Source: Candidatus Cloacimonadota bacterium (lineage in GTDB: Bacteria > Cloacimonadota > Cloacimonadia > Cloacimonadales > TCS61). Taken from it: 16,012 nucleotides of DNA. A program made the position numbers and the translations under genes. Below the pieces are notes generated by a model. It was not told the DNA's origin, made no database searches, and was given only the letters and a program-made list of their open reading frames with translations. Numbering within the stretch: the stretch's first letter is position 1; each line of letters opens with the position of its first letter. Shown one piece after another: positions 13,916 to 16,012 of the stretch. The DNA lies in contig DAOVQH010000018.1 of NCBI GenBank assembly GCA_030628755.1, positions 1-16,012 on the forward strand. Reading direction: 5' to 3'.

Positions 13916-16006
13916 ATGAAAACCTTATTTTTTATTTTCGGATTTTTTATTTTATCAATATTTCTATCTGCCACTATTATAAATGTACCAGGTGACCAGC
14001 CAACAGTACAACAAGGGATTAATGTTGCAGTTAATGGAGATACTGTTTTAGTGCAACCTGGTGATTATCAGGAAATGATCAATTTTAATGGAAAAAATAT
14101 AGTTGTAGGTTCTTTATTTCTTACTACTGCAGACAGCATCTATATTGATTCTACGATTATTCGGTATAATATAAACTGGAATTATGTTGTAACCTTAAAA
14201 AACAACGAAAGTTGTGAAGCCATGCTTATAGGATTCAAAATCGGGCAAGGTGGAATTAGCTCAAAAGGGATTCACTGTTCAAATTCTTCCCCGCAAATAA
14301 AATATAATCACATTGATATTGGTGGTCCTTATGGAATTAGATGCGATTCTCTCTCTTCTACTTTGATCAGTGAAAATCTAATTGAAAACGCAGATCGTGG
14401 TGTACAGATTTCTTATGGAGCATCACCCACGATAATCAACAATAAAATCAGTAATGTTGGTAAAGGAATATTTGTAAGCAATTCTTCAGCAACAATAATC
14501 AGTAATGAGATTATTGGTTCCTCCGGAGTTTTGTCCCGGGGTATTGAAACGGGTACCGCATCAACATTATTCATTTCAAGTAATTCTATCTCAAATAACC
14601 AGATAGGCATTCAAATTTCAAATAATTCCCAGTCTGAAATAATAAATAATTTCATCACTGACTGTTTAACAGGCATTAATTGCTTAGTAGCAGAAGTCAG
14701 AATGATCAATAATACGATTGTTAATTGTGAATACAACGGAATTGACATACCTTGGCTTAATCAACCGGAGATAATTAATTGCATTGTCTGGGGAAATCCA
14801 ACAAATATCACTTTAGATTCTCAAGCATTTATTTCTCATTCTTGCATTGAAGGTGGAATTCCAATCAACTCTATAGATTTGGGTGGCAATATTTCTCGCA
14901 ATCCTTGTTTTATAAATCCAAATGCTAATGATTTCACTTTATTAGTTAGTAGTCCGTGTATTGAAGCTGGAACAATTGATACGACCGGATTATATCTTCC
15001 TGAATTTGATTTAGTTGGAAATGATCGAATTCAAGATGGCAATGGAGACAATATTTTCATTATTGATATGGGTTGTTATGAAGCAGAAACAATAACCGAT
15101 CCTGGATATATAAGCGGAACAATTTCTCTTTTAGGCGGAACAGGTAATGTTGAAGATGTAAATGTTGGTGTTGGAGCTCCTGTTCATCCAGATGAAAACG
15201 GTGATTATTTAATTACAATTGGAACATCTGCTTCTCCATATGATGTCACAGCGTGGTTAGATAATTATTTACCTCAAACAATTTATGGTGTTGAGGTACT
15301 ATCTGGAGAAATAACTGAAAATGTAGATTTCGAATTAGAGTATTATCAACCGGATACATTTCTCGAATTCACACCTGACTCTTTGTTTTTTATTACACAA
15401 GTATCTCAAGATTTCAAGATTAAAAATATTTCTCTAATAGATGTTAATATCAATGCTATCACTTTTGCTTACATAACAGGTTCTTTTTACTATTATCCAT
15501 ATAACCTTCCCTTTCCGCAACTACTGACTCCAAATGATTCCCTTGAATGCATAATTTATCTTGATCTACCGACCTTACCAGAAAACAGAGAACTATTGTA
15601 TGACTCGCTTTTTGTTGTAACTGATGTCGGGCAATTTACAATTCCAATAATTTGGGACAGTTCATTAATAAATGACGCTGATGATAATACAATTCAATTA
15701 TCCGAATTGAATCTTAAAAACTTTCCTAATCCCTTCAAACCGTCAGGAGCCGGTCGCAGCCCTGAGACAACGATTAACTATCAGCTTCCCGAAGAAAGTA
15801 AGGTTCAACTTACAGTTTACAATATAAAAGGACAGAAGGTGAAACAGCTTGTCAGCAGTTCAGCCGGTCAGCTTTCAGCAGGAGAGCATTCTGTTGTCTG
15901 GGACAGTAGAGATAACAATGGCAAGCGAGTCAGTTCAGGAATTTATTTCTACAAATTGAAAGTAGGTGGTTATCAGAAAGTTAAGAAAATGATTCTAATT
16001 AAATAA
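13916..16006 (+). CDS. Secreted parallel beta-helix protein with sorting domain (696 residues)
   Basis: Signal peptide MKTLFFIFGFFILSIFLSA precedes TIINVPGDQPTVQQGINVAV, the usual cap of NosD/pectate-lyase-like beta-helix proteins. Residues about 23-315 are rungs of a right-handed parallel beta-helix, with recurring Asn-rich turns (SPTIINNKISNVGKGIFVS, SQSEIINNFITDCLTGI, RMINNTIVNCEYNGI). About 325-390 matches a choice-of-anchor Q-like segment (NPCFINPNANDFTLLVSSPC, ending DMGCYEAE). About 395-475 is a carboxypeptidase-regulatory-like fold. About 482-580 resembles an ASH/HYDIN-like sandwich (FLEFTPDSLFF, FKIKNISLIDVNI). The last ~95 residues are the sorting domain (NFPNPFKP, VYNIKGQKVKQL, AGEHSVVWDS, SGIYFYKLKVGG, KKMILIK), with SGAGRSP after NPFKP. 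Beta-helices of this kind often bind or cleave polysaccharide, but no catalytic residues are evident. AAAGGA begins right after the stop, possibly the ribosome site of another gene beyond the window. Confidence 0.85.
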   Translation: MKTLFFIFGFFILSIFLSATIINVPGDQPTVQQGINVAVNGDTVLVQPGDYQEMINFNGKNIVVGSLFLTTADSIYIDSTIIRYNINWNYVVTLKNNESCEAMLIGFKIGQGGISSKGIHCSNSSPQIKYNHIDIGGPYGIRCDSLSSTLISENLIENADRGVQISYGASPTIINNKISNVGKGIFVSNSSATIISNEIIGSSGVLSRGIETGTASTLFISSNSISNNQIGIQISNNSQSEIINNFITDCLTGINCLVAEVRMINNTIVNCEYNGIDIPWLNQPEIINCIVWGNPTNITLDSQAFISHSCIEGGIPINSIDLGGNISRNPCFINPNANDFTLLVSSPCIEAGTIDTTGLYLPEFDLVGNDRIQDGNGDNIFIIDMGCYEAETITDPGYISGTISLLGGTGNVEDVNVGVGAPVHPDENGDYLITIGTSASPYDVTAWLDNYLPQTIYGVEVLSGEITENVDFELEYYQPDTFLEFTPDSLFFITQVSQDFKIKNISLIDVNINAITFAYITGSFYYYPYNLPFPQLLTPNDSLECIIYLDLPTLPENRELLYDSLFVVTDVGQFTIPIIWDSSLINDADDNTIQLSELNLKNFPNPFKPSGAGRSPETTINYQLPEESKVQLTVYNIKGQKVKQLVSSSAGQLSAGEHSVVWDSRDNNGKRVSSGIYFYKLKVGGYQKVKKMILIK
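15743..15763 (+). repeat. 21-nt insertion (SGAGRSP) in the NPFKP-TTI motif, copy 2
   Basis: It encodes the same seven residues as 13512-13532, at the same place in the sorting domain. The two copies differ at three bases, each in a third codon position (two glycine codons and the second serine codon), so the peptide is unchanged. Confidence 0.7.
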
Positions 16007-16012
16007 AAAGGA

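Overview
The window (16,012 bases, AT-rich) most likely comes from a Gram-negative bacterium of the Fibrobacterota-Chlorobiota-Bacteroidota (FCB) assemblage, and Candidatus Cloacimonadota fits best. Three large secreted proteins end in the same kind of C-terminal sorting domain (NYPNPFNP, then IYNIKGQKVK, then SGIYxYxLxVxGK, then KKMILxK). Such domains address proteins to the type IX secretion system. They sit beside a type IV pilus operon. The phylum is inferred from motif style, not from a marker gene. I see no rRNA, tRNA, CRISPR array, transposase or phage gene.

Left part (1-5240, all on the minus strand): a type IV pilus operon, transcribed right to left. The order is major pilin (pilA-like), PilT retraction ATPase (TTG start), a PilV-like minor pilin, a PilW-like minor pilin, a large PilX-like protein with a ~640-residue exported part, and the start of pilM, which runs off the left edge. 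Spacing is very tight: 15 nt, two TAATG stop/start overlaps, 13 nt and 66 nt. Together this is a fibre subunit, a motor, a minor-pilin tip complex and the cytoplasmic part of the alignment complex.

Middle (5177-5790) has no convincing gene. It holds the pilA leader, a 13-nt direct repeat at 20-nt period, dispersed 9-mers (AACACCGAA), and a small ~170-nt element bounded by 24-nt inverted repeats. An outward copy of its internal motif forms the last codons and the stop of the next gene.

Next (5791-9599, minus strand): a probable three-gene unit of a 1047-residue secreted multidomain protein, a PilZ-domain protein (predicted c-di-GMP binding) and a 71-residue single-pass membrane protein with a GTG start.

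Right part (9816-16006, plus strand): two more secreted proteins of the sorting-domain class. One has 1327 residues, an unassigned N-terminal domain and FnIII-like modules. The other has 696 residues, with a parallel beta-helix, further beta-sandwich modules and a sorting domain. A good sigma70-type promoter precedes the first.

The most unusual feature is that all three C-terminal sorting domains carry short, repeat-like insertions, mostly in the loops between the conserved strands. Two contain an SGAGRSP peptide whose DNA copies differ only at synonymous sites. One contains four 7-bp units, a number whose change would alter the reading frame just before the end of the sorting signal.
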